DNA of 50,468 nucleotides from Stenotrophomonas daejeonensis (GTDB lineage Bacteria > Pseudomonadota > Gammaproteobacteria > Xanthomonadales > Xanthomonadaceae), in NCBI RefSeq assembly GCF_001431505.1, contig NZ_LDJP01000055.1:1-50468 (forward strand), in the 5' to 3' direction. This document shows positions 35,760 through 45,513 of this stretch, piece after piece. Below the pieces are notes generated by a model. It ran no database searches, was not told the DNA's origin, and saw nothing but the letters and a program-made list of their open reading frames with translations. How positions within the stretch are numbered: the first letter of the stretch is position 1; each line of letters begins with the position of its first letter. A program made the position numbers and the translations under genes.

Positions 35760-36319
35760 AACTGTCGGCCCCTACCACCGCGCCGGCACTCATGCTCACC
35801 GATGCTGGCGGCCAACCGGTTGCCTTGCAGCCAGGCAAGCGCATGCTGCTGGCGTTCTTCCGCGATACACGTTGTCCGTTCTGCAACCTGCGGATATTCG
35901 AACTGACCCAGCGCCACCGCGAGTTGTCTGCCGCGGGGCTGGAGATCACGGCCATATTCGCCTCCACCCCCGACGAGGTGGCGCATTTCGTCAGGCAACG
36001 CCCGCGCCCGTTCCATGTAGTCGCGGATCCTGACGATCTTGCCTTCCGCGCCTACGGCATCCAGCACTCCTTCACCGGGAAGCTGCATGCGGTGTTCTTC
36101 AGAACGCGCCAGTGGCTTGCGGGAATGCGCATCGCCGGCTGGCGGCGGACACTGCGCGGCTTGGGCGGGCTCAATACCGGCAACGTCCTTCCCGCCGATT
36201 TCCTGATCGACGAATCCGGCTGCATCCGCGACGTCTACTATGGCGAAGATGCGGGGGACCACATCCCATTCGAGCGTATCGAACGCTTTCTCGCCCGCCC
36301 GGCGCCCCGCCGACAATGA
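35756..36319 (+). CDS. Peroxiredoxin-like (AhpC/TSA superfamily) protein
   Basis: The 187-residue product has a thioredoxin fold of the AhpC/TSA type. The active-site region FFRDTRCPFCNLRIFEL contains Cys40 and Cys43 as a CxxC, which suggests a thiol reductase or peroxiredoxin rather than a single-Cys peroxidase. There is no signal peptide. Further family features are FASTPDEVAHFV, VVADPDDLAFRAYGI and LPADFLIDESGCIRDVYYG. It overlaps folE upstream and the sigma factor gene downstream, each by an ATGA, so all three are co-translated. It probably acts on peroxides or disulfides in the cytoplasm. Confidence 0.87.
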   Translation: MKLSAPTTAPALMLTDAGGQPVALQPGKRMLLAFFRDTRCPFCNLRIFELTQRHRELSAAGLEITAIFASTPDEVAHFVRQRPRPFHVVADPDDLAFRAYGIQHSFTGKLHAVFFRTRQWLAGMRIAGWRRTLRGLGGLNTGNVLPADFLIDESGCIRDVYYGEDAGDHIPFERIERFLARPAPRRQ

Positions 36320-37044
36320 GGCCACAGGCCATGTCCCTTTCACTCGGAAACCTTGCCACTGCCACTCCGACCGACGCATCGGATGCCGAACTCGTCTCCC
36401 GTGCCGCCAGCGGCGATGGCGCCGCGTTCGCAAGCATCATGCGGCGCCACAATCGCATGCTGTTCCGGACCGCGCGCAGCATCGTCAAGGACGATGCCGA
36501 AGCCGAGGATGTCGTGCAGGAAGCCTACCTCTTCGCCTGGCGCGCACTGGGCCGCTATCGCGCGGAGAGCAAACTCTCGACCTGGCTGGTGCGCATCGCG
36601 GCCAATGAAGCATTGGCGCGACGGCGGCGCAAGAGCGCACAAATCATCCCGTTGGAGGCGGTCATGGCCCATGCGGACCCCGACACCCTGGCATTCCTGG
36701 CCGATGAATCCGGCCGCGAACCGGAGCAACTGACCATGCGCATGCAGATGCGCAAACTGATGGAGGAGCGTATCGACCTGCTTCCGGACGCATTTCGCAC
36801 CGTTTTCATATTGCGCGCGGTCGAGGAAATGAGCGCCGAGGAAGTGGCCAGAGCCTTGCAGATTCCCGAAGCCACCGTGCGTACCCGCCTGTTCCGCGCA
36901 CGGAGCCTGTTGCGCGAAGGCCTGGCCCGGGAAATGGACCAGGCGCTCGACGATGCCTTCTCGTTCGACGGTGCACGTTGCGACCGGATCGTCGCCAACG
37001 TGCTGGCCGTGGCCCGCACCGAAGGGCTTCACGGCGGGGAGTAG
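36316..37044 (+). CDS. ECF-type sigma-70 family RNA polymerase sigma factor
   Basis: The 242-residue product has sigma region 2 (about 30-100; DAEAEDVVQEAYLFAWRALGRY and STWLVRIAANEALARRRR) and region 4 (about 150-205; LPDAFRTVFILRAVEEMSAEEVARAL, TVRTRLFRARSLLREGL). This is the layout of group 4 (ECF) factors, which direct polymerase to stress promoters. The C-terminal 35 residues go beyond region 4 and include a Cys (GARCDRIVANVLAV). No anti-sigma gene lies beside it; the partners may be the membrane proteins at the operon's start. The ATG at 36316 overlaps the previous stop; an ATG at 36331 is possible. Confidence 0.9.
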   Translation: MRPQAMSLSLGNLATATPTDASDAELVSRAASGDGAAFASIMRRHNRMLFRTARSIVKDDAEAEDVVQEAYLFAWRALGRYRAESKLSTWLVRIAANEALARRRRKSAQIIPLEAVMAHADPDTLAFLADESGREPEQLTMRMQMRKLMEERIDLLPDAFRTVFILRAVEEMSAEEVARALQIPEATVRTRLFRARSLLREGLAREMDQALDDAFSFDGARCDRIVANVLAVARTEGLHGGE

Positions 37045-37070
37045 GCCGCGCGGTACGTCGAGCCAGCCGC

Positions 37071-37092
37071 GCTGCCGGGCAAGCCCGGCAGC
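37071..37092. repeat. Single SMAG-like hairpin between convergent genes
   Basis: A perfect 10-bp palindrome, GCTGCCGGGC-AA-GCCCGGCAGC, lies between the sigma factor stop (37044) and the glyS stop (37121). It is like one half of a SMAG element and may work as a bidirectional terminator. Confidence 0.6.
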
Positions 37093-37120
37093 TATGGGTG
37101 GAAGTGCGGCGGGAACCCCG

Positions 37121-39285
37121 TCAGTTGGACAGGTGCTCGATGGCGGCAACGCTGCCGAGGCGGTCGCCGAGGGTGCGCAGCAGGGCCAGGCGGTTGCCGC
37201 GCAGGGCCGCGTCGTCGGCGTTGACCATCACCTTGTCGAAGAAGGCGTCCACCTGCGGGCGCAGGCGGGCCAAGCGCGCTAGCACGGCCACGTAGTCCTT
37301 TTGCGACAAAGCGACGTTGGTGTCGTCGATGGCGGCGGCGACGGCTTCGGCCAGTTCGCTCTCGGCCGGTTCGCGCAGCAGCGACGGGTCGATCTGCCCC
37401 GGAATCACGCCCTCGGCCTTGCGCAGGATGTTGCGGATGCGCTTGTTGGCCGCGGCCAGTGCCTCGGCCTCCGGCAACTGGGCGAAGGTACCGATGGCGT
37501 CGATGCGGCGGTCGAAGTCGTACAGCGAGGCCGGCTTCAGTTCGGCGACGGCGTTGAAGTGGGTGGCGGGGACGCCCTTGTCGGCGTAATAGCCGCGCAA
37601 GCGATCCAAGATGAAGTCGTAGATTTCCGTATAGCGTGTATCAGTGAGCGAACGAGCATTGGAGTGTCCTGCCGGAACCTCAACGCCCCGCGCCTTTGCT
37701 TCCTCGCCAATGCGCGCCTTGTCCCTAAGCACGACCTCGGACATTGAAAACATCACGCGTTCGGCTGCCATATGTAGCAACACTGGCAAGTCGAGATCGA
37801 AGCCCGATTCGATGATCGTCCGCGCCAAGCCCAACGCATTGCGTCGCAGCGCGAACGGGTCCTTGTTGCCGGTCGGCTTCAACCCGGCGGCGAAACCGCC
37901 GGCCAGCGTGTCCAGCCGCTCGGCAATCGCCAGCACCTTGCCGAGGTTCGACGCGGCGATGTCATCGGCGGCGAAGCGCGGCTGGTAGGCCTCGTCGATG
38001 GCCAGCGCGACGGCGGGCGATTCGCCGCCGGCCACGGCGTAATGGCGGCCGGCGATGCCCTGCAATTCGGGGAATTCGCCCACCATGCGCGACTGCAGGT
38101 CGTTCTTCGCCAGTTCGGCAGCGCGCCGGGCCTGCACCGGGTCGGCGCCGACCTGCGGGGCGATGGCCTGCGCCAGCGCGCCCACGCGCTGCACCTTGTC
38201 GGCGACGCTGCCGAGCTTGGCCTGGTAGGTAACGGTTTTCAGGCCGTCGCCCATCGCCACCAGACCCTGCTTGAGGTCCTCGTCGAAGAAGAACTTGGCA
38301 TCGGAGAAGCGCGGGCGGATCACCCGCTCGTAGCCCTTGGCGACCTCGGCCACGTCCTTCGATTCGATGTTGGCGATGCCGATGAACTTCTCGGTCAGCT
38401 TGCCGGCGCCATCGAGCACCGGGAAGAACTTCTGGTTGACCTCCATCGTCTCGACCAGCGCTTCCTGCGGCACGGCGAGGAATTCGCGCTCGAAGCTGCA
38501 CAGCACCGCCGCCGGCCATTCGACCAGGTTGACCACCTGTTCGAGGTTGTCGTCGGTGATGCGCGCCACGCCGCCGGCCTTGGCCGCGGCGGCGTTGACC
38601 TCGTGCACGATGCGCTCGCGGCGGGCGTCGGCATCGACGATCACGCAGGCCGCCTGCAGCGATTCGACGTAGTCGCCCGGCTGGCTCAGCCACACCTGCT
38701 TGTCGTGCATGAAGCGGTGGCCGCGGCTCATGCGGTCGGAGTTCAAACCCAGCAGTTCGGCCGGCACCACGTCCTTGCCGTGCAGCAGCACCAGCCAATG
38801 CACCGGGCGGGCGAAGCCGTATTCGTGCGCGCCCCAGCGCATCGGCTTGGGGATCGGCATCGCGGCGATGGCCTCGCGCAAGATCTCCTGCAGCAGTTCG
38901 GCGGTGCGCGCGCCCGGGGTGACCGAGCGCAGCACGAAGCGCTCGCCCTTGGCGTCGGTGGTGCGCTCCAGCTGCGTCCAGTCGATGCCGGCCTTGGCGG
39001 CGAAGCCGGCCAGCGCCTTGGTCGGCTCGCCGTTGGCATCCAGCGCGATGTTCAGATAGGGGCCGAACACTTCCGAATGCTGTTCGGGCTGCTCGGTTTC
39101 CACGCCCGGCAGCAGCACGGCGAGGCGGCGCGGCGTCGAAAGCGGCTTGGCGTCGCCACGCTCGAAAGCGATACCGCGCTTGGCCAATCCATCAATCACG
39201 CCATCGAAAAACGCCTGTGCCAGGCCCGGCAGCGCCTTGACCGGCAACTCCTCAACGCCCAGTTCGATCAGCAGCGGCTGCATGC

Positions 39286-39289
<4 letters not shown>
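37121..39289 (-). CDS. glyS: Glycyl-tRNA synthetase beta subunit
   Basis: The 722-residue product is the beta chain of the bacterial alpha2-beta2 glycyl-tRNA synthetase, which provides tRNA binding while the alpha chain activates glycine. It begins with the family's typical [15 protein letters not shown] and contains conserved stretches such as [23 protein letters not shown] [14 protein letters not shown] and [20 protein letters not shown] chose the ATG at 39289 because GGAGG lies 7 bases upstream and because it overlaps the glyQ stop (ATGA), giving coupled translation. The family is common in bacteria and absent from eukaryotic cytosol. Confidence 0.97.
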
Positions 39290-40197
<908 letters not shown>

Positions 40198-40226
40198 GCT
40201 GCCTGGGCCGTACGGAGGGGTGCGCT

Positions 40227-40232
40227 AGTATA
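40227..40232 (-). promoter_or_regulatory. Putative -10 box of the glyQS operon
   Basis: TATACT on the minus strand, 30 bases before the glyQ start, is a good match to a sigma-70 -10 box. No convincing -35 box is seen 16-18 bases upstream. The divergent ATPase gene begins at 40274. Confidence 0.4.
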
Positions 40233-40273
40233 GCGAGCGACCACATGGCGGCCGCGCCAGCAAGGAGTTTCAG

Positions 40274-42091
40274 GTGGAACAGCAGGCCGCGCACAGCGCC
40301 CCCAGCCCGCCCGTCCCGGTAGCCATCGCCCCGGGCCGGCTGCAGTTTTCCAACGTCGCCGCGGCGCTGCTGGGCGACGGGCTGGTGGCCGCGCACGACC
40401 AGGAACGCATCCGCTTCTCCGCGCAGGGCGCGCGCAACGCCAGCGAGGTGCACCCGCTGGTGCTGCTGGCCAACCTCAAGCTGGCCGCCGCGCCGCCGGC
40501 TTCCGGCGAGCTGGGGCTGGAGCGGCTGACCGAATGGCTGGCCGCGCGCACCGACACCCGCTACCTGCGCATCGACCCCACCCGGGTCGACGTGGCCGGC
40601 GCCACTGCGGTGGTATCGCACGCCTACGCGCGCCGCCACCGTATCCTGCCGCTGGCGGTGGACGCCGAGCGCGTGCTGGTCGCCACCAGCGAGCCGCTGG
40701 CGCGCGACTGGGTGCCGGACCTGCAGCACCTGGCGCGGCGCCGGATCGACGTCGTGCTGGTCAACCCGCTGGACCTGCACCGCTACTCGATGGAGTTCTT
40801 CGGCGTCACCCGCTCGGTGCGCGGCGCGCGCGGCGACGTGCGCGGCGAAGGCAACGGCACCCTGCCCAGCTTCGAGCAGCTGGTGGAACTGGGCCGCGCC
40901 GGCGACGTCAACGCCGACGACCACCACGTGGTCAGCATCGTCGACTGGCTGCTGCAGTACGCCTACGAGCAGCGCGCCAGCGACATCCACCTGGAGCCGC
41001 GCCGCGACATGGGCCGGGTACGCTTCCGCATCGACGGCGTGCTGCACAAGGTGTTCGAGCTGCCGCCGGCGGTGATGACCGCCGTGGTCAGCCGCATCAA
41101 GGTGCTGGGGCGCATGGACCTGGCCGAGCGCCGGCGGCCGCAGGACGGGCGCATCAAGACCCGCTCGCCGGGCGGGCGCGAGGTGGAAATGCGGCTTTCG
41201 ACGATGCCCACCGCGTTCGGCGAGAAGTGCGTGATGCGCATCTTCGACCCGGACGCGGCGTTCAAGAGCATCGAGCAGCTCGGCTTCAGCCCCGAGGAAG
41301 CGGCCGGATGGAACGAGCTGACCACGCGCCCGCACGGCATCGTGCTGGTCACCGGCCCGACCGGCTCGGGCAAGACCACCACCCTGTATTCCACGCTCAA
41401 GCGGTTGGCCACGCCGGACGTGAACGTGTGCACGGTGGAGGACCCGATCGAGATGATCGCGCCCGAGTTCAACCAGATGCAGGTGCAGGCCAACATCGAC
41501 CTGGACTTCGCCGCCGGCGTGCGCACCCTGCTGCGGCAGGACCCGGACATCATCATGATCGGCGAGATCCGCGACCTGGAAACCGCGCAGATGGCGGTGC
41601 AGGCCGCGCTCACCGGCCACCTGGTGCTGTCCACCCTGCACACCAACGACGCGCCCTCGGCGATCACCCGCCTGCTCGACCTCGGCGTGCCGCACTACCT
41701 GATCGCCTCCACCGTCAACGGCGTGCTGGCGCAGCGGCTGGTGCGTACCCTGTGCCCGCACTGCAAGCGCGCCGACGTGCCCGACGACGTCGATTGGGCG
41801 CCGCTGCGTGATGCCGATGAGGCATTACCTGATGCCATCCACGCCTGTGCGCCGGTGGGTTGCCTGGAATGCCGGCGCACCGGCTACATGGGCCGCGTCG
41901 GCCTGTACGAGCTACTGCCGCTTGGGCCGACGCTGCGTGCGCGGATCACCGCCGACATGGACCTGGCCGGTTTCCACCGTGCCGCGCGTGGCGAAGGGCT
42001 GCGCACGCTGCGCCGCGCCGGGCTTGAAAAGGTGGCGGCCGGGCTGACTACAATCGAGGAAGTCCTGTCAGTCCTGCCTCCCACGGAATGA
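40274..42091 (+). CDS. GspE/PilB-type secretion or pilus ATPase
   Basis: The 605-residue product has an N-terminal MshEN/GspE-N-like region (about 25-180) and a hexameric ATPase core. Walker A is GPTGSGKTTT (361-370), Walker B is DIIMIGEIRD (425-434), and the Asp and His boxes read VEDPIEM and LSTLHTND. A zinc-binding tetracysteine follows: C494 and C497 in CPHC, C530 and C533 in CLEC. Such ATPases power type II secretion or type IV pilus assembly from the cytoplasmic face. No pilin, platform protein or secretin gene is nearby, so its partner machine is elsewhere. It starts at a GTG preceded by AGGAG. The next gene overlaps it by an ATGA. Confidence 0.9.
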   Translation: MEQQAAHSAPSPPVPVAIAPGRLQFSNVAAALLGDGLVAAHDQERIRFSAQGARNASEVHPLVLLANLKLAAAPPASGELGLERLTEWLAARTDTRYLRIDPTRVDVAGATAVVSHAYARRHRILPLAVDAERVLVATSEPLARDWVPDLQHLARRRIDVVLVNPLDLHRYSMEFFGVTRSVRGARGDVRGEGNGTLPSFEQLVELGRAGDVNADDHHVVSIVDWLLQYAYEQRASDIHLEPRRDMGRVRFRIDGVLHKVFELPPAVMTAVVSRIKVLGRMDLAERRRPQDGRIKTRSPGGREVEMRLSTMPTAFGEKCVMRIFDPDAAFKSIEQLGFSPEEAAGWNELTTRPHGIVLVTGPTGSGKTTTLYSTLKRLATPDVNVCTVEDPIEMIAPEFNQMQVQANIDLDFAAGVRTLLRQDPDIIMIGEIRDLETAQMAVQAALTGHLVLSTLHTNDAPSAITRLLDLGVPHYLIASTVNGVLAQRLVRTLCPHCKRADVPDDVDWAPLRDADEALPDAIHACAPVGCLECRRTGYMGRVGLYELLPLGPTLRARITADMDLAGFHRAARGEGLRTLRRAGLEKVAAGLTTIEEVLSVLPPTE

Positions 42092-42813
42092 AGCCCCTGC
42101 CGTTCCTGATCGTCGAAACCGGGCAACCGTTCCCGACCCTGCGCCGCTACGGCCGCTTCCCGCACTGGATCCGCGTGGCCGCCGGGCTGGAAGAAGCCGA
42201 GACGGTCACGGTCAACGTCGAGCACGGTGAAACCCTGCCGTCGCGCGAGGGCTACGCCGCCACGATCATTACTGGCTCGGCCGCATTCGTCACCGACCGC
42301 GCAGAGTGGAGCGAGCGCAGCGCCGGCTGGCTGCGCGAGGCCGCCCACGCCGGCATGCCGCTGCTGGGCATCTGCTATGGCCATCAGCTGCTGGCGCATG
42401 CGCTGGGTGGGCAGGTGGACTACAACCCGGCCGGGCGCGAATCCGGCACCATCCGCCTCGACCTCGACCCGGCCGCCCACGCCGACCCGCTGTTCGCCGG
42501 CCTGCCGGCCAGCTTCCCGGCGCAGGCCACCCACCTGCAGACCGTGCTGCGCGCGCCGGAAGGCGCCACCGTGCTGGCGCGCTCGGCGCAGGACCAGTGC
42601 CATGCCTTCCGCTGGGGCGAGAACGCCTGGGGCATGCAGTTCCACCCCGAGTTCGCCACCCACCACATGCGCGGCTACGTGCGCGCCCGCGCCGACTGCA
42701 TTGCCCGTCACGGCGGCTGCGCGCGCAGCGTGGCCCGGCAGGTCACCGCCGCGCCGCAGGCCCGGCAACTGCTGCGCCGCTTCGTGCGCCACGCCCGCGG
42801 CCACGCCGGATGA
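42088..42813 (+). CDS. Class I glutamine amidotransferase
   Basis: The 241-residue product is a stand-alone GATase1 domain. The catalytic triad is visible: Cys96 in LLGICYGHQLLAHALGG, and His186 and Glu188 in WGMQFHPEF. These enzymes release ammonia from glutamine for a synthetic partner; stand-alone members often act in gamma-glutamyl hydrolysis (PuuD- and GuaA-like proteins are related). The substrate here is unknown. Its ATG overlaps the stop of the ATPase gene (ATGA), which is an unusual neighbour, so the pair may be joined by expression rather than function. Confidence 0.9.
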   Translation: MKPLPFLIVETGQPFPTLRRYGRFPHWIRVAAGLEEAETVTVNVEHGETLPSREGYAATIITGSAAFVTDRAEWSERSAGWLREAAHAGMPLLGICYGHQLLAHALGGQVDYNPAGRESGTIRLDLDPAAHADPLFAGLPASFPAQATHLQTVLRAPEGATVLARSAQDQCHAFRWGENAWGMQFHPEFATHHMRGYVRARADCIARHGGCARSVARQVTAAPQARQLLRRFVRHARGHAG

Positions 42814-42819
42814 TTCCAC

Positions 42820-42890
42820 GTAGGCGCGGGGCCTGCCCCGCACCGGGGCGTTGCCGGTAATGCCCCATGCGGGGCAAGCCCCGCACCTAC
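42820..42890. repeat. SMAG-type paired palindrome
   Basis: Starts GTAG and ends CTAC. It contains GCGGGGC-CT-GCCCCGC and TGCGGGGC-AA-GCCCCGCA hairpins separated by a short linker. It lies between the amidotransferase stop (42813) and the membrane protein start (42990). Confidence 0.88.
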
Positions 42891-42989
42891 ACCGGCCGCT
42901 GGCGCCTCTTCACTACGCCCCTCGCCTTTCGGGCGATAATCCGCGCGCGCCGGCGGCCGTGCCGGCAACCTCCCCGTTTCGGAATTGCA

Positions 42990-43886
42990 ATGAGCGATAT
43001 TCGCAAGGTGCCGGCCGCTGCCGGCGCGCAGTGGCTGCTGGACGCGTTTTCCCTGTTCCGTCGCGCGCCGCTGCAACTGGCCATGCTCGGCGTGGCGTGG
43101 ATGCTGGTCACCACCCTGATCCTGCTGCTGGCGCAGGCGCTGCCGGGCTGGCTGGGGCTGGCCGTGCAGTTGCTGTCGTTCGCGGTCGGGCCGCTGATGT
43201 TCGGCGGCATGCTGTGGGCGGTGAGCGAAATCGACCAGGGCCGCCCGGCGCTGCCCGCGCACCTGCTGCAGCCCATCCGCGACCGCCGCGTCTCGCACCT
43301 GCTGGTGCCGCTGGCGGTGCAGTTCATCGCCGTGCTGCTGCTGGGCACGCTGCTGTTCTCGCTGATCGGCCGCGAGGGCTTCGGCGCCTTCAGCGAGGTC
43401 ATGGTGAAGATGCAGCAACTGCAGCAGTCGGGCCAGCAGGTCAGCCAGGAGGAAGCGCTGGCGCTGGTGGCCGGCATCCCGGTCAAGCGCATCGCGCTGT
43501 GGGTGCTGATCGGCCTGGTCACCTTCATCGCGCTGAGCATGGCCATGTTCACCCAGCCGGCGCTGGTGATGTTCGACCGCCACAGCGGCCTGCACGCGCT
43601 GCGCATGAGCCTGCAGGGCTGCGTCGAGAACTTCCGCGCGATGGCGGTGTTCATGGTGCTGGGCATGATCGCCACGCTGTGCATCTACTTCGTGGTGATG
43701 GTGCTGATGCAGGTGGCGCTGCTGCTGGCCGGCCCCGGCGCGGCGGCGCTGGTGATGCAGCTGGCGATGACCACGGTGATCATGCCGCTGTACGTCGGCT
43801 CGGTGTACGCGGCGTGGAAGCAGATGTTCGCGCACCGCGGGCGGCCGGTGCCGCCGCCGGCTGCCGGGCACGTGTTCGAGGCCTGA
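42990..43886 (+). CDS. BPSS1780-like multi-pass membrane protein
   Basis: The 298-residue product has about six hydrophobic segments, with a cytoplasmic N-terminus (MSDIRKVPAAAGAQWLLDAFSLFRRAP) typical of the BPSS1780 family of membrane proteins of unknown function. A Gln-rich amphipathic stretch (MQQLQQSGQQVSQEE) lies mid-protein, between the fourth and fifth segments. I chose the ATG at 42990, after CGGAA, because it yields the family's N-terminus; the open frame upstream runs into a SMAG repeat. The gene appears to be alone. Confidence 0.8.
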   Translation: MSDIRKVPAAAGAQWLLDAFSLFRRAPLQLAMLGVAWMLVTTLILLLAQALPGWLGLAVQLLSFAVGPLMFGGMLWAVSEIDQGRPALPAHLLQPIRDRRVSHLLVPLAVQFIAVLLLGTLLFSLIGREGFGAFSEVMVKMQQLQQSGQQVSQEEALALVAGIPVKRIALWVLIGLVTFIALSMAMFTQPALVMFDRHSGLHALRMSLQGCVENFRAMAVFMVLGMIATLCIYFVVMVLMQVALLLAGPGAAALVMQLAMTTVIMPLYVGSVYAAWKQMFAHRGRPVPPPAAGHVFEA

Positions 43887-43959
43887 TCGACCCGCAGTGG
43901 GTGCCGGCCAACGGTCGGCGCCCACCAATCACGACTCCGGAACCGCCGGCTCACCAGCC

Positions 43960-44029
43960 GTAGGTGCCGGGCTTGCCCGGCACGGGGCTTCACCGGGAAA
44001 GCCCCATGCGGGGCGAGCCCCGCATCTAC
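43960..44029. repeat. SMAG-type paired palindrome supplying the tatC stop codon
   Basis: Starts GTAG and ends CTAC, with hairpins GTGCCGGGC-TT-GCCCGGCAC and ATGCGGGGC-GA-GCCCCGCAT. The terminal CTA at 44026-44028 is the TAG stop of tatC on the minus strand. Confidence 0.9.
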
Positions 44030-44772
44030 GGTTCCGACGCGGGTTGCTTGCGCGGCACCAGCCAGCGCGCGGCCTGGATGCCCAGTTCATAGAGGAAGCA
44101 CATCGGGATCGCCAGCATCAGCTGCGACACCACGTCCGGCGGGGTCAGCACCGCGGCCACCACGAAGATGCCGACGATGGCGTAGCCGCGGCCTTCGCGC
44201 AGTTGCTGCGGCGACACCCAGCCCAGCAGCACCAGGATCACCATCGCCACCGGCAGCTCGAAGCTGGCGCCGAAGGCGAAGAAGATCGCCAGCACGAAAT
44301 CCAGGTAGGCGCCGGCGTCCGGGGTGATGGCGATGACGTCCGGGCGGAACGTGGTCAGGAAGTGGAACACCGCCGGCAGCACCAGGAAGTAGGCGAACGC
44401 GCAGCCGACGTAGAACAGCGTCACCGCCGAGGCCAGCAGCGGCAGCGCCAGCCGCTTCTCGCGCGCGTACAGGCCGGGCGCGACGAACGCCCACGCCTGG
44501 TACAGCAGCCACGGCACCGCGATGAACAGCGCGGTGAAGAAGGTCAGCTTGAGCGGGGCGAAGAACGCGCCGGCCGGGTTGGTGGCGATCATCGACTGCC
44601 CGTCGGGCAACTGCGAGATCAACGGTGTGGCCAGGTGGCTGTAGAGCGCGCGCGAGAACGGCAGCAGCGCCAGCAGCACCATGCCCAACCCCAGCAGGCC
44701 GCGCATCAGCCGCGCGCGCAGTTCGATCAGGTGTTCGATCAGCGGGCTCTCACCCGGGCCGGCATCGCTCAC
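44026..44772 (-). CDS. tatC: Twin-arginine translocase subunit TatC
   Basis: The 248-residue product is the six-helix core receptor of the Tat pathway, which exports folded proteins carrying an RR signal. Conserved features include the N-terminal PLIEHLIELRARLMR, LTFFTALFIAVPWLLYQAWAFVAPGLYAREKR and FAFGASFELPVAM. The GTG at 44772 overlaps the tatB stop (GTGA), so tatB and tatC are coupled. The TAG stop lies in a SMAG repeat that may have trimmed or extended the C-terminus. Confidence 0.97.
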   Translation of the reverse strand: MSDAGPGESPLIEHLIELRARLMRGLLGLGMVLLALLPFSRALYSHLATPLISQLPDGQSMIATNPAGAFFAPLKLTFFTALFIAVPWLLYQAWAFVAPGLYAREKRLALPLLASAVTLFYVGCAFAYFLVLPAVFHFLTTFRPDVIAITPDAGAYLDFVLAIFFAFGASFELPVAMVILVLLGWVSPQQLREGRGYAIVGIFVVAAVLTPPDVVSQLMLAIPMCFLYELGIQAARWLVPRKQPASEP

Positions 44773-45197
44773 GGCGTCCGCTCCCCTGCGGTGGACGGGG
44801 CGGCCGGTGCCTGCGCTTCCGCCTGCGGTGCCGCGGCCGCGGCTTCATCGGGAACGCCGGCCGCCGCCTCGCCTGCCGGCGCCGCTTCGCCGCCGGGCCC
44901 TTCGATTGCTTCGACATCGTGGCGCAGCGCCTCGGCCTGCTGCTGCACCTGCCGGGTACCGTCGCGCATTTCCTGCTCGGCCTGCCGCATCGACTGGCGC
45001 ACGGCATCCAGGTTGCGCTTGAGCTCTTCGGCATGCAGCTCGCGCTCCAGCTCCTGTTTCACCGAATCCCACTGGTTGCGGGCGCGGCGTACCCACAGCC
45101 CGGCGAAGCGCGCCGCCTTGGGCAGGCGCTCCGGGCCCAGTACCACCAATGCCACCACCGCGATCAGCAGCAGCTCGCCGAAACCGATGTCAAACAC
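44769..45197 (-). CDS. tatB: Twin-arginine translocase subunit TatB
   Basis: The 142-residue product has the single N-terminal helix MFDIGFGELLLIAVVALVVLG, the conserved hinge GPERLPKAAR, an amphipathic helix (about 30-90) and an Ala/Glu/Pro-rich variable tail. TatB works with TatC to bind Tat signal peptides. It begins with GTG at 45197, 15 bases after the tatA stop, and overlaps tatC. Confidence 0.96.
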   Translation of the reverse strand: MFDIGFGELLLIAVVALVVLGPERLPKAARFAGLWVRRARNQWDSVKQELERELHAEELKRNLDAVRQSMRQAEQEMRDGTRQVQQQAEALRHDVEAIEGPGGEAAPAGEAAAGVPDEAAAAAPQAEAQAPAAPSTAGERTP

Positions 45198-45212
45198 GCC
45201 CGAACCCCGGGG

Positions 45213-45440
45213 TCAGCGCGCTTCGCGGTCGTGCTCGGCCTGCGTGTCGCGGCTCTTGTCGGCGCCGCGCGACTCGTCGCCCAGCTGCGCGGCGGGCTTG
45301 TCGTCCTCGCGCATGCCCTTCTTGAACTCCTTGACCGCATTGCCCAGATCCTTGGCACCGCTCGTCAGCCGCTTGGTGCCGAACACCAGCACGACGATGA
45401 CCAGCACGATCAACCAGTGCCAGATGCTGAAACTGCCCAT
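45213..45440 (-). CDS. tatA: Twin-arginine translocase subunit TatA
   Basis: The 75-residue product has the N-terminal helix [21 protein letters not shown], the FG-T-K-RL hinge, and a short amphipathic helix (about 25-45, [12 protein letters not shown]), followed by a charged tail. TatA multimers form the export pathway of the Tat system. It is the first gene of the tatABC operon. Confidence 0.97.
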   Translation of the reverse strand: MGSFSIWHWLIVLVIVVLVFGTKRLTSGAKDLGNAVKEFKKGMREDDKPAAQLGDESRGADKSRDTQAEHDREAR

Positions 45441-45513
45441 GATCCGCTCGCGTTATCCAGTAGGAGGCCGGTGAGCATAACCCACCCCGCCTCGATGAAT
45501 GCCCTGCCGGAGG

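Noticed and set aside
42867..42989. An upstream start for the BPSS1780-like protein
   Set aside because: The extra residues come from the end of a SMAG repeat and a basic stretch. The ATG at 42990 has a plausible ribosome binding site and the family's usual N-terminus.
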